The translations under genes were made by a program, and so were the position numbers. From Candidatus Villigracilis adiacens (GTDB lineage Bacteria; Chloroflexota; Anaerolineae; Anaerolineales; Villigracilaceae): a DNA stretch of 64,000 nucleotides. The notes beneath the pieces are model-generated. The model did no database searches. It was not told the origin of the DNA and saw only the letters and a list, made by a program, of their open reading frames with translations. Where the stretch lies: contig JADJBU010000004.1 of NCBI GenBank assembly GCA_016703605.1, positions 1 to 64,000 on the forward strand, written 5' to 3'. Position 1 is the first letter of the stretch, and each line of letters opens with the position of its first letter. Of the stretch, positions 33,512 to 42,171 are shown in pieces.

Positions 33512-34284
33512 GTTCGTTTTCCTTCCAGACCCGGTCAAACATCGAGTTTGCCGCGGATTTGATCCGCCAATCCAAACATGCCGTCATTTTGACCGGGGCG
33601 GGGATTTCCACCCCGTCTGGGATTCCCGATTTCAGGTCCACCGGCACGGGCTTATGGTCGAAGGATGAACCGTTGGAAGTGGCTTCGCTCAGCGCCTTTC
33701 GCACAAAGCCGGGACAATTCTTCGAGTGGTTTCGTCCGCTTGCCCGGCAGATGTTCGAAGCGAAACCGAATTCGGCGCATACGGCTCTGGCAAACCTGGA
33801 AGAGCGCGGGTACATCAAGACCGTCATCACCCAGAACATCGACACGCTTCACCAAAAATCCGGCTCGAAAACTGTAATTGAAATGCATGGAACCATGCAA
33901 ACTTTGACATGTACGCAGTGTTATCATAAAACACAGGCTGAAGCGTACATTGCGCGGTTTGTGGAATGCGGCGAGATTCCGCGCTGCCCAAAATGCGCCG
34001 CGGCGCTTAAACCGGATGTGATCCTCTTTGGCGAGCAGCTGCCTCAATCTGCGTGGTTTTCGGCTCAGAAGGCGGCTCGGGGCTGCGACCTGATGCTGGT
34101 TGCCGGTTCGTCGCTTGAGGTTTTGCCGGTGGCGGGTCTGCCCATGCAGGCGCTCGACCGCGGGGCGCACCTGGTCATCATCAATAATACGCCGACATAC
34201 CTGAACGTGCGCGCGGACGTGTCGATCCTGGAAGATGTCGCGACAGTCCTGCCCGCGATAGCAGAGAGAGTGCTGAATGGCTGA
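33508..34284 (+). CDS. Sirtuin-type NAD-dependent protein deacylase
   Basis: A 258-residue class U/III-like sirtuin. NAD motifs LTGAGISTPSGIPDFRS (28-44) and TQNIDTLH (108-115), catalytic His127 in EMHGTM, zinc ribbon CTQC...CPKC, and VAGSSLEVLPVAGLP. It removes acetyl or other acyl groups from lysines, giving nicotinamide and O-acyl-ADP-ribose. It overlaps the REC-MinD gene before it (4 bp) and the histidine kinase after it (8 bp), an unusual setting that points to co-regulation with a two-component pathway (inference). Confidence 0.93.
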   Translation: MSSFSFQTRSNIEFAADLIRQSKHAVILTGAGISTPSGIPDFRSTGTGLWSKDEPLEVASLSAFRTKPGQFFEWFRPLARQMFEAKPNSAHTALANLEERGYIKTVITQNIDTLHQKSGSKTVIEMHGTMQTLTCTQCYHKTQAEAYIARFVECGEIPRCPKCAAALKPDVILFGEQLPQSAWFSAQKAARGCDLMLVAGSSLEVLPVAGLPMQALDRGAHLVIINNTPTYLNVRADVSILEDVATVLPAIAERVLNG

Positions 34285-35518
34285 AATCAAAACCGAACGA
34301 CTGGATAGTTACCGCCGCCTGATCGACATTGCGCGCGACCTCGCCTCGACTCTCGACCTGGATATCCTGCTCAGCCGCATCGTCCATGCCGCGGCGGAGA
34401 TCAGCGGCGCGGAGGCGGCTTCGATCCTGCTGTACGACGATGCTTCGCGTCAGTTGTATTTCCAGGTTTCGACCAATATGGATGAATCCACCCGCCGGGG
34501 GATCACCGTCCCGCTCGAGGGGAGTATTGCCGGGTGGATCGTGAGCAACCGCAAACCGGTACGGATTACCGATGCGCACGACGACAAACGCTTCTATTCC
34601 AATGTGGAGGCGATCACGGGGCTGACCACCCAATCCCTGCTGGGGATTCCGCTTATTACCAAGAACAAGATCGTCGGCGTGCTGGAGGCGCTGAACAAGC
34701 ATCGGGGAAAATTCAGCGAGATGGACGAGTCGCTGCTGCTGGTGCTGGGGGCGCAGGCGGCTGTGGCAATCGAAAACACGCGCCTTTTTCAACAATCAGA
34801 CCTGATCTCAGAGTTCGTCCACGAATTACGCACGCCGCTTTCCTCGCTCAGCACAGCCACCTATTTGTTGCTGCGCCCCGAGATGTCGCAGGACCAGCGC
34901 GACCAGATCATCCAGAATATTCACAGCGAGACCATGCGCCTGAACGCGCTGGCGTCGTCCTTTCTCGACCTGGCGCGGCTCGAATCGGGACGGGTGCAAT
35001 ACCGCAAATCGGTATTCAGCCTGGCAGACCTGATGTACGAGTGCAAGGACATCATGGCGACCAAAGCCGTGGAGGATAACATCCACATGCGCGTCGAATC
35101 GCCGGAGGGACTGCCCCTCGTGGACGCAGACCGCGACAAGATCAAGCAGGTCTTTCTAAACCTATTAAGCAACGCCATCAAATACAACCGCCCCAACGGA
35201 AGCATCCTGCTGCGGGCTGACGTGCTCGACAACGAAGTGATGGTGGTGATCCAGGACACCGGCATCGGCATCCCGGAGGAGGCGCTGCCGCACCTCTTCC
35301 AAAAGTTCTACCGTGTGCGCGAACATGAAACGCGCGCCTCCGGCACGGGGCTGGGGTTATCCATTTGCAAGCAAATCGTACAGGGGCATGGCGGGCGCAT
35401 CGAGGTGAAGAGCAAGATGGGCATCGGCACGGTCTTCATGCTTTACCTGCCGCGCACCACCAAGACCATTCCACGCGACCTGATTCCTGAAGCGCCAGTC
35501 AAAAAGGGCAGGAAATAA
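34277..35518 (+). CDS. GAF-domain sensor histidine kinase
   Basis: A 413-residue soluble kinase: GAF domain about 15-172, HisKA with phosphorylated His182 in EFVHELRTPLSS, and a HATPase domain with N box (NLLSNAIKYNRPNG), G1 (QDTGIGIPEEALP), F box (LFQKFYRV) and G2 (GTGLGLSICKQIV). No membrane segment, so the signal is intracellular or diffusible. It overlaps sir2 by 8 bp and is two genes after a REC protein, its most likely phosphorylation target. A terminator is not obvious before the FHA gene. Confidence 0.94.
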   Translation: MAEIKTERLDSYRRLIDIARDLASTLDLDILLSRIVHAAAEISGAEAASILLYDDASRQLYFQVSTNMDESTRRGITVPLEGSIAGWIVSNRKPVRITDAHDDKRFYSNVEAITGLTTQSLLGIPLITKNKIVGVLEALNKHRGKFSEMDESLLLVLGAQAAVAIENTRLFQQSDLISEFVHELRTPLSSLSTATYLLLRPEMSQDQRDQIIQNIHSETMRLNALASSFLDLARLESGRVQYRKSVFSLADLMYECKDIMATKAVEDNIHMRVESPEGLPLVDADRDKIKQVFLNLLSNAIKYNRPNGSILLRADVLDNEVMVVIQDTGIGIPEEALPHLFQKFYRVREHETRASGTGLGLSICKQIVQGHGGRIEVKSKMGIGTVFMLYLPRTTKTIPRDLIPEAPVKKGRK

Positions 35519-35542
35519 AACTTCTTGGGAAATAAGTACGGT

Positions 35543-35571
35543 TTGACTTTTTTCAATGATGCGTATAAACT
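35543..35571 (+). promoter_or_regulatory. Probable promoter of the FHA gene
   Basis: TTGACT (35543-35548), 17-bp spacer, TAAACT (35566-35571). About 31 nt of leader follows, with GGAGGAAGAAG just before ATG 35609. Confidence 0.6.
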
Positions 35572-35608
35572 AAGCGCCAATACCTGAGAGATTATTCGGA
35601 GGAAGAAG

Positions 35609-36178
35609 ATGGCACAATTTCAATTTGTCATGCGGTCGGGTCCCACGCCGGGAGTCACCTTTCCGTTGGACGGCGATCAACTCACCATTGGGCGCGATTC
35701 GACCAACGGCGTCGCAATCAATGACGCGGAGATCTCCCGCAAACATGCGCGGATGATGTTCCAGGGCGGCAAATATGTGCTCGAAGACCTCGGTTCGACC
35801 AACGGCACATTCGTCAACGGACAGCGCCTTGCCGGGCCCGTCGTACTCAAACCCGGAGACGTGGTCTCCCTGGGCGAACAGATCGTCCTGATGTACGACG
35901 CCATTGCCGGGGACGCCGGCGCAACCGTGGCCGTCTCCCGCAAGGCGGTTCAGGCTTCGCCCCCTCCGGCTTACTCTGCGCCCCAGCAGCAATCCTACGC
36001 CCCGCCCCCCCAACAGCACTATTCGGCTCCGCCGCCTGCGGCAAAAAAGGGCAATATGACGCCCGTCATCATCGGCGTCGGCGCGCTGCTTTTCATCTGC
36101 GCCTGCGCGGGCTTCTTCTGGTGGGTGGACGCCACCTATCGCTGGTGCACCTTCTTCCCCTTCATTTCAGGCTGCTAA
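35609..36178 (+). CDS. FHA-domain membrane-anchored protein
   Basis: A 189-residue protein. An FHA domain fills 1-95: GDQLTIGRDSTNGVAINDAE with the conserved Arg, SRKHARM, and STNGTFVNG. It binds phosphothreonine peptides. A Pro/Gln/Tyr-rich linker (about 110-140) leads to one membrane segment (PVIIGVGALLFICACAGFFW) and a short outside tail. The FHA domain faces the cytosol. A Ser/Thr kinase is not in the window. It follows the histidine kinase gene by 90 bp but has its own promoter. Confidence 0.88.
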   Translation: MAQFQFVMRSGPTPGVTFPLDGDQLTIGRDSTNGVAINDAEISRKHARMMFQGGKYVLEDLGSTNGTFVNGQRLAGPVVLKPGDVVSLGEQIVLMYDAIAGDAGATVAVSRKAVQASPPPAYSAPQQQSYAPPPQQHYSAPPPAAKKGNMTPVIIGVGALLFICACAGFFWWVDATYRWCTFFPFISGC

Positions 36179-36299
36179 ACACAACCCCGCCTTCTTTGCC
36201 CCGCGAGAAAATTCGCGGGGCATTTCATTTTCCATAAAGCCGCCATCTTTGATAGAATCAAGGCGCGTCCACCCTCGCGCTTGACTCCAGGACCTTCCA

Positions 36300-37508
36300 A
36301 TGGAACAAACTCCGAAAGCCAATTCCCCCGGCTGGGGCACCAACACCAAACTCGTCATCGCGCTGACCATCGTGGTCATCGTCGGCGCGCTGCTGGTCAA
36401 ATTCCAGTTCATCATCACACCGCTGGTGATGGCGTTCCTGCTGTCGTATTTATTCCACCCGGTCGCAGATTTTCTCCAGCGCAAGCTGCGCTTCTCATGG
36501 AATGCCGCGGTGGGTGTGATCTTCCTCATTATCATCATTCTGCTATTGGGCTTGCTCACGCTCGGAGGCGTCGGGCTGGTGCAGCAGGTGCAGAGTCTCG
36601 TTATCATCGTGCAGGATGCGCTTCGCACCCTGCCGCAGTTGATCCAGGATATTTCCGGGAGGGTCATCCAGGTCGGACCCTTCAAGGTCGATTTCAGCCA
36701 CCTCGACCTGAACGACCTGAGCCAGCAGGTGCTTGGCATGGTTCAGCCATTGCTAAGCCGCACCGGTTCGCTGCTTGGAACCGTGGCGGGAAGCGCCGCC
36801 AACTTCCTCGGCTGGACCCTTTTCGTCCTGCTGGTTTCCTACTTCACCCTCGCCGAAAGCAAAGGCATCCGCGACCAGATCATCACGGTCGAAATCCCCG
36901 GCTACAACCAGGACTTCGGACGCCTGAGCCGCGACCTGGGGCGCATCTGGAACGCCTTCCTGCGCGGACAGATCATCATCTTTTTCCTCGCCGTCATCAC
37001 CTATTCCATCGTTTTGGGCCTGCTGGGAGTCAGTTACTCGATCGGGCTGGCGTTTCTCGCCGGGTTCGCGCGCTTCGTCCCCTATGTCGGACCAGCCGTC
37101 AACTGGATACTGCTCGCCATCGTTGCATACTTTCAGGATTACACGCTTTTCCATTTGCCAGACCTGACCTATATGCTGATCGTGCTTGGGGTTGCGCTTT
37201 TTATCGACCAAATATTCGACAACATCGTTTCCCCCCGCGTTCTTTCGAATGCGCTCAAGGTACACCCCGCCGCCGTGCTGGTCGCAGCGATCATTGCCGC
37301 AAACCTGTTCGGCATCCTGGGGGTCGTCGTCGCCGCGCCCATCCTTGCCACCGCCACCCTATTTTGGAATTACGTCATGCGCAAGATGTTCGACCTTGAA
37401 CCGTTCCCGGAAAAGGAAGTGACCCAGCCGCCCCCTCCCCCCGGTTCGCGCATCCTGGTTGCCATTCGCCGCCTCTTTCGGGACCGGAGACCGAATACTA
37501 AAAAATAA
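36300..37508 (+). CDS. AI-2E family (PerM/TqsA-like) membrane transporter
   Basis: A 402-residue protein with about eight membrane segments and the family marks: LVMAFLLSYLFHPVADFLQR early, a long amphipathic loop (about 110-170), and the C-terminal GFARFVPYVGPAVNWILLAI and QIFDNIVSPRVLSNALKVHP blocks. Family members export signals such as AI-2 or carry Na+/H+; the substrate is unknown here. The C-terminal 30 residues are basic and Pro-rich (PPPPPGSRILV). It stands alone between the FHA gene and a repeat. Confidence 0.9.
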   Translation: MEQTPKANSPGWGTNTKLVIALTIVVIVGALLVKFQFIITPLVMAFLLSYLFHPVADFLQRKLRFSWNAAVGVIFLIIIILLLGLLTLGGVGLVQQVQSLVIIVQDALRTLPQLIQDISGRVIQVGPFKVDFSHLDLNDLSQQVLGMVQPLLSRTGSLLGTVAGSAANFLGWTLFVLLVSYFTLAESKGIRDQIITVEIPGYNQDFGRLSRDLGRIWNAFLRGQIIIFFLAVITYSIVLGLLGVSYSIGLAFLAGFARFVPYVGPAVNWILLAIVAYFQDYTLFHLPDLTYMLIVLGVALFIDQIFDNIVSPRVLSNALKVHPAAVLVAAIIAANLFGILGVVVAAPILATATLFWNYVMRKMFDLEPFPEKEVTQPPPPPGSRILVAIRRLFRDRRPNTKK

Positions 37509-37558
37509 GCTTATCCCCGCGTTTGCTGCCTTAGATTTCCTTCGTTAAGGGTGCGCTA

Positions 37559-37628
37559 AAAGGTTGTTGATTGGACTGCAAAATCCCCTGATTTTGCAGT
37601 CCAAACTGACAACCTTTGCTTGCACACT
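37559..37628. repeat. Long stem-loop repeat (AAGGTTGT...ACAACCTT)
   Basis: Outer arms AAGGTTGT/ACAACCTT and inner arms TTGGACTGCAAAATC/GATTTTGCAGTCCAA with a CCCT loop, then TTGCTTGCACAC. Shares sequence with repeats at 17205-17345 and 40264-40375. The remaining sequence in 37509-37833 shows no gene. Confidence 0.8.
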
Positions 37629-37833
37629 CGGCGGTTTACAATCGTTAGGGATTGGGATGTATGGTAGAAATTCACCTTACGCAATTTCAGCGTAACGATG
37701 AGACAGTAAATCCCCGCGCAGGACGCGCCAACAAGCGCGTTTATCATATTCAGTGGTTCACGAAAGCGCAGTCACGGCTCCAGCCGTCCGGCGAAAACCT
37801 TTTATGAAGCGCTGACATTCATCAGGAGACACC

Positions 37834-38127
37834 ATGAACAACCCACAAGATTACAAGTCTGAGACCCTCGCCGAAACCGAAAACTTCCTGGTTTGGCGGG
37901 CGGACGAACCCGACGGCGAAACAGTCTATTACCTGCAATTGGGACGCGCCACCCTGAACTTCTTTGCCGAAGAATGGGACGAATTGCTGGCGGCGATCCC
38001 CGAGTTGACCGGATCGAAGCCGAACGACGACGGCATGTACGCCGCCTCATTCGACAATGTCGATATCTGGATGGACAAGGAAGACTGGGCGGAATTTTTG
38101 CATTTGCTTCAAGACCTGGGCAGGTGA
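37834..38127 (+). CDS. Small acidic protein of unknown function
   Basis: A 97-residue soluble protein, strongly acidic, with WRADEPDGETVYYLQLGRAT and a closing DNVDIWMDKEDWAEFLHLL segment. The pattern (beta strands then Asp/Trp-rich helix) is seen in small proteins of Chloroflexota, but I cannot name a family. AGGAGACACC stands before the ATG. Its stop lies inside a hairpin repeat (38122-38154), 38 bp before the first of the three large membrane protein genes, so it may be co-transcribed with it. Confidence 0.7.
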   Translation: MNNPQDYKSETLAETENFLVWRADEPDGETVYYLQLGRATLNFFAEEWDELLAAIPELTGSKPNDDGMYAASFDNVDIWMDKEDWAEFLHLLQDLGR

Positions 38128-38154
38128 CGGTCGCTTTAAAAGCGACTGTCACCC
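38122..38154. repeat. Hairpin repeat over the stop of the 97-residue gene
   Basis: AGGTGACGGTCGCTTT faces AAAAGCGACTGTCACCCT. It contains the TGA stop. Same GTGAC-x-GTCAC core as the palindromes near 51076, 51268 and 63785. Confidence 0.7.
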
Positions 38155-38164
38155 TGTCTTCGCC

Positions 38165-40162
38165 ATGCGAAACGTCAACCGCATCTCCGGCTGCCTCGCC
38201 GCGGCATTCCTTCTGTCGTTCACGCTGGCAGACTTCGCCTTCGATCTCGCCTCGCGCGCGCCCATCAACCAATGGTTCCTCGTGCTGGTACCCGCGGGCG
38301 CGTTCTTTATTATTCTCTTCTCCATCCTTCCTTTTTTGGAAAAGGAAATCTCGCGCGCATCACCCCCCATTCGCTGGTTCATCCTGCTCTGGGGGATCAT
38401 CGCCTCATTTCCTGCCTTACGCATCGCGAACTACGAATCGCGGCTGTTCCCGCTCTGTTTCATCCTCTCCCTGCTGTTAATCGCCCCCACAGCGCCCTCC
38501 CTTCAATCCCTCACCCAGGCAGGCGGACGTTCCCGCGTTATCGGCGCATGGGTCTTCGCCACTTCTAGCTCCCTCCTGCCCGCCGGTTTTCTCGACAACT
38601 TCTACTCCAGCCCGGTCGAAATCGTTCTGCTGATCGTCCTTTTACAAGCCGGGTTTGGCGTGGGCGGATATTTTTTGATGGGCAGGGCGCGGCGCGTGGC
38701 AGGCGAGCGCCGATTCGACGCCCTCATCCATTCGAGCCTCTTCCTCCTATTGACCGGTTTCATCCTCTGGCTGTTCAATGCCAGCCAGCGCGTTTCGGTT
38801 TTCCCCAACACCTACTTCGTCTTAAACGAAGAGACGCGCGGCTTGTTTACATATGCAAGCCTGCTGGCATTGCCGTGGCAGGCATGGCTGCACCTCAAAC
38901 TCAAGTTCAGCGGCTTTTATAACCGGATCAAATCCACCAGGGTTTACGCCCACGTCAGCGCCAACCTTGCGGGGATTTCCCTTGCGTTCGCATTTTTCGT
39001 CCTGTACCTTATTTTCGCCTCGGTGATCAACGACCCGCGCTTCGATGTGGACGATATCTTCTTCGACGCCGACGGGGCAAACTGGCGCGTCCGCCTGACC
39101 AGCCAAAACTGGGTCGACCTGTACAACCGCTCGGTGCATCCCCTTGCCCTGCTGCTCTTCAAGCCACCCGTGGACCTGCTCGGGTTCCTGCTCAAAGGAG
39201 ATAAACTCTGGGGCGCGTATCTTTTCACGGCAATGGGCGGCGCGGCATGTGTGTACCTTGCGTGGACCTTCATCAAATCGGCGGCGGGGGATTCGGTTTA
39301 TGCGTCGCTGATCGCCTCCCTTTTGGGGCTGACCGCCTCGCACCTCGTCTTCGGCTCGCTCATCGAATCGTACATTTTCCTCGCCGCGGGTTTGCTCCTG
39401 TTCTTCGTCCTGCTCCTCAAGGACAGGCCCGTTCCCGCGCTGGTCGTCGCAAGCCTGGCAGTCATCGGCATCACCTACACAAACTTTGCCCAGAACGTGA
39501 TCGCCCTCTTCACGGTCAGACCGAACATCAAACAGACGCTTCGCTTCGTCGTCACAGTGACTGTCCTCCTCGTCCTGTTCACCCTGCTTAATAACCTGCT
39601 CTACCCCAACGCCCACCCGCTCTTCTTTGTGCCGTCCTCGCTGCAGGCGGAACAGCAAAATGTATACCCGTTTAACGCCCTCCGGGTTCAAGCCCTGCCG
39701 CGCGGATTTTTCTTCCACAACATCATCGCCCCCTCTCCGATCTTCTACGACAGGGATATTCCCTTTATCCAGTTCCGTTTCTTCAAACCGGAAATCGATG
39801 AACTCAGCCAATACGACCTGCCGATTCAGAAACTCGTTTCATGGGCATGGCTGGCAATGCTGCTCCTCGGCGGGATTCTTTTCCTGAAACATCCCGGAAG
39901 TAACCCGCATTTGCGTTTTATGATCGCGCTGACCGGATGCATCCTCCTTAATATGGCGCTGCACCTGCGCTATGGAAAGGAGTTCTTCCTCTACACGCCA
40001 AACTGGACGTATGCGCTCGTCCTGCTCATGGGGCTTGCATGGCGGGAGATCGCCGGGCGCAAATGGTTCCAGGCGCTCTTGATGGCATTCCTGATTCTAT
40101 TAGCCTGGAATAATTCGATCCTGCTCTCGGTAATTTTGAACGTATTGGGTTCGCAGGTTTAA
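38165..40162 (+). CDS. Large polytopic membrane protein, family member 1 of 3 (GT-C-like)
   Basis: A 665-residue membrane protein with roughly 15 hydrophobic segments. After a 300-residue N-terminal membrane block comes the motif DVDDIFFDADGANWRVRLTS, then a segment with NRSVHPLALLLFKPPVD. The acidic DD-x-FFD loop after the first helix of the core resembles GT-C glycosyltransferases, which use Asp residues there to bind lipid-linked sugars (inference). Paralogous with 40436-42079 and 42172-43836, but its N-terminal part is longer. Start ATG 38165 chosen because the frame upstream overlaps the 97-residue gene. Confidence 0.75.
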   Translation: MRNVNRISGCLAAAFLLSFTLADFAFDLASRAPINQWFLVLVPAGAFFIILFSILPFLEKEISRASPPIRWFILLWGIIASFPALRIANYESRLFPLCFILSLLLIAPTAPSLQSLTQAGGRSRVIGAWVFATSSSLLPAGFLDNFYSSPVEIVLLIVLLQAGFGVGGYFLMGRARRVAGERRFDALIHSSLFLLLTGFILWLFNASQRVSVFPNTYFVLNEETRGLFTYASLLALPWQAWLHLKLKFSGFYNRIKSTRVYAHVSANLAGISLAFAFFVLYLIFASVINDPRFDVDDIFFDADGANWRVRLTSQNWVDLYNRSVHPLALLLFKPPVDLLGFLLKGDKLWGAYLFTAMGGAACVYLAWTFIKSAAGDSVYASLIASLLGLTASHLVFGSLIESYIFLAAGLLLFFVLLLKDRPVPALVVASLAVIGITYTNFAQNVIALFTVRPNIKQTLRFVVTVTVLLVLFTLLNNLLYPNAHPLFFVPSSLQAEQQNVYPFNALRVQALPRGFFFHNIIAPSPIFYDRDIPFIQFRFFKPEIDELSQYDLPIQKLVSWAWLAMLLLGGILFLKHPGSNPHLRFMIALTGCILLNMALHLRYGKEFFLYTPNWTYALVLLMGLAWREIAGRKWFQALLMAFLILLAWNNSILLSVILNVLGSQV

Positions 40163-40215
40163 TTGACCTTCTTGCAAAAGTCGTTTTTGCCACAGAGTAT
40201 TCATGAAACGAGTTT

Positions 40216-40375
40216 CACCCCGAAGGCTCGTCCTGAGCGAAGCCGAAGGGATGAAAATGGAGTCCAAAGCGGCGCCGTGATGGCGCTGTGGCGCCATGGC
40301 GACATCTCCCGACTTTCGAGCAAAATCAGGAGATTTTGCAGTCCAAACTGACAACCTTTGCTTGCACACGACGCA
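40216..40375. repeat. Inverted copy of the dispersed repeat seen at 17205-17480
   Basis: Reverse strand matches: AAGCAAAGGTTGTCAGTTTG, GACTGCAAAATCTCCTGATT, TGCTCGAAAGTCGGGAGATG, then a core with GGCGCC arms. Next to it is CGTCCTGAGCGAAGCCGAAG (40226-40245). It fills most of the gap between the first and second large membrane genes. Confidence 0.8.
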
Positions 40376-40435
40376 GGCGCGGACAATTCAGCCCGCGATG
40401 CCTGTGGTAAACTCCAAACGCTTTGATAAAGAACT

Positions 40436-42079
40436 ATGCTCAATAGACGAATCATTTCCGCGTGGGCGCTGGCAGGTCCGGTCAGTTATATCGCCGTCGG
40501 TTTTCTGGACGCCTATTACAAAACGTTGACCGAGACCGCCCTGGTTTCGGGCATCGTCCACGCGGTCTTTTCATTATTTGCGTATTTCATCCTCGGCAGG
40601 CTGGGGGAAAAGTTCAAAACCAATCCCGTGGATGCGTCCATCTCCGTTACGCTGGCGGCTTCGATCATCGTCTTCTTCGCGGGACTCGCAACCATGGCAA
40701 GCCGCTTTCCGCGGCAGTTCGATGCTTCGGCGTATGTCCATGCCCCTGAAACGCTGGCCAGTTTCCTGGTCGGGATTGCGGCGGCTCTTCCTTTGTCCAT
40801 GTGGATGGTGGGAGAATCCGAACGCAGGGGGGTTCGTCAAAGCGGCTTTTATCGTTTTGTGGATGCCAACCTCGGCGGCTTGATCCTCGCCGCTCTCTTT
40901 TTCTCGGTCTATTTCCTTCTCGGTTCGATCTTCAACCAGCCTGTTTTCCGCTTCGACGATATTTTCTTCGACACCGACAGCCGGTTGTATCGAATGCGCT
41001 TCGGTACGGAGTTTTACAAGGATTATTACGAACGGACGGTTCACCCGTATGTGCTGGTCATCGTCCGCCCGCTGGTGTGGACGGTCTCGCTTTTCCTGAA
41101 AGGGGATATGCTGTACGGCGCGTTCATCGTCACCGCGTTGACCGGGGCATTGTGCGTTTATCTCGTCTGGTATTTTGTAAAAGAGACGGCCGGGGACCCG
41201 CTTTACGCTTCACTGATCGCCGGGCTGTTCGGCGCATCGACCTCGCAACTCGCGTTCGGTTCGTTGGTCGAGAACTATATTTTTCTCGGCGCGGCGGCGT
41301 TGACCTTCATTGTCCTACTGCTGAAAGACAAGCCGCTTTTCATGCTGGTCATTGCCGGGCTGGTTTCGTTCGGCATCACCATCTCGAACATTGCCCAGAC
41401 CTTCATCGCGCATTTCCTCGTCAGGCGCAATATTAAACAGATCATCGTCTATGGACTCATCGTCGGCGCGTTGATCATCCCGCTGAACCTGCTCAATAAT
41501 TTCATCTACCCGAAGGCGCACCCGTATCTGTGGGAGGTTTCCACTTTGCAGTTCGAGGAGAAGAACGTCTTCGAGCCGACCCTTCAACGCGCCAACTTTC
41601 TGGGACGGGTAATGCTTCTGCACAGCTTCATTTCGCCGGACCCGCTTTTATTGAAGGAGGATATTCCCTTTCTCAAGATCTGGATGTTCCGCGCCGCCTT
41701 GAAGAAGGCTCCTTTGCAGATCGCGCGATATGAGACCTCGCTTGGCAATGCGCTCGTTGCAGCCTGGCTGGGCTTTGTCGCCCTGGGCGGATTCCTCTTC
41801 CTTAAGAACATCTTCAAACAGGATAACGGTTTTGCCTTTGCCTTCATCTTTACCTGCCTGTTCTTCTTCGCGCTGCACATGCGCTACGGCAGGGACGTCT
41901 TCCTGTATTCCGTTAATTGGACCTATGCCATCACCCTCTTCCTGGCGCTGGCCTGGCGTGACATTTCAGGCAGACGCTGGTTTCAATTTTCCCTGCTTGG
42001 GTTCACCGCCCTGTTGATGCTCAATAACTCGCGCCTGATCCTGATCATGCTCTGGGCGTCGTACATGCATCTTCGTTAA
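40436..42079 (+). CDS. Large polytopic membrane protein, family member 2 of 3 (GT-C-like)
   Basis: A 547-residue protein with about 13 membrane segments. The core motif is FDDIFFDTDSRLYRMRFGTE (about residues 175-194), followed by YERTVHPYVLVIVRPLVWTV and the conserved FGSLVENYIFLGAAALTFIV and ITISNIAQTFIAHFLVRRNI. C-terminal part: ALHMRYGRDVFLYSVNWTYA. About half of the residues match the third member. Function unknown; the GT-C suggestion is from the acidic loop only. Probably made in tandem with the third copy. Confidence 0.75.
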   Translation: MLNRRIISAWALAGPVSYIAVGFLDAYYKTLTETALVSGIVHAVFSLFAYFILGRLGEKFKTNPVDASISVTLAASIIVFFAGLATMASRFPRQFDASAYVHAPETLASFLVGIAAALPLSMWMVGESERRGVRQSGFYRFVDANLGGLILAALFFSVYFLLGSIFNQPVFRFDDIFFDTDSRLYRMRFGTEFYKDYYERTVHPYVLVIVRPLVWTVSLFLKGDMLYGAFIVTALTGALCVYLVWYFVKETAGDPLYASLIAGLFGASTSQLAFGSLVENYIFLGAAALTFIVLLLKDKPLFMLVIAGLVSFGITISNIAQTFIAHFLVRRNIKQIIVYGLIVGALIIPLNLLNNFIYPKAHPYLWEVSTLQFEEKNVFEPTLQRANFLGRVMLLHSFISPDPLLLKEDIPFLKIWMFRAALKKAPLQIARYETSLGNALVAAWLGFVALGGFLFLKNIFKQDNGFAFAFIFTCLFFFALHMRYGRDVFLYSVNWTYAITLFLALAWRDISGRRWFQFSLLGFTALLMLNNSRLILIMLWASYMHLR

Positions 42080-42085
42080 AACCGG

Positions 42086-42141
42086 CGGAGTCCAACGACT
42101 CCTGCGTTGGGTTGTCAAAAGTCAGGAGACTTTTGACTCCG
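42086..42141. repeat. Double-hairpin repeat between membrane genes 2 and 3
   Basis: Outer CGGAGTC/GACTCCG encloses CCAACG...CGTTGG and CAAAAGTC-AGGA-GACTTTTG. Same type as 26509-26576 and 44797-44854. It covers the open-frame start at 42112, supporting a later true start. Confidence 0.8.
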
Positions 42142-42171
42142 TTACAATCCATCGAATCAAGGATAAACGAC

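Noticed and set aside
42112..42171. TTG start at 42112 for the third large membrane protein
   Set aside because: These 20 codons are encoded by the double-hairpin repeat, and the TTG at 42172 has a ribosome site and matches the paralog N terminus.
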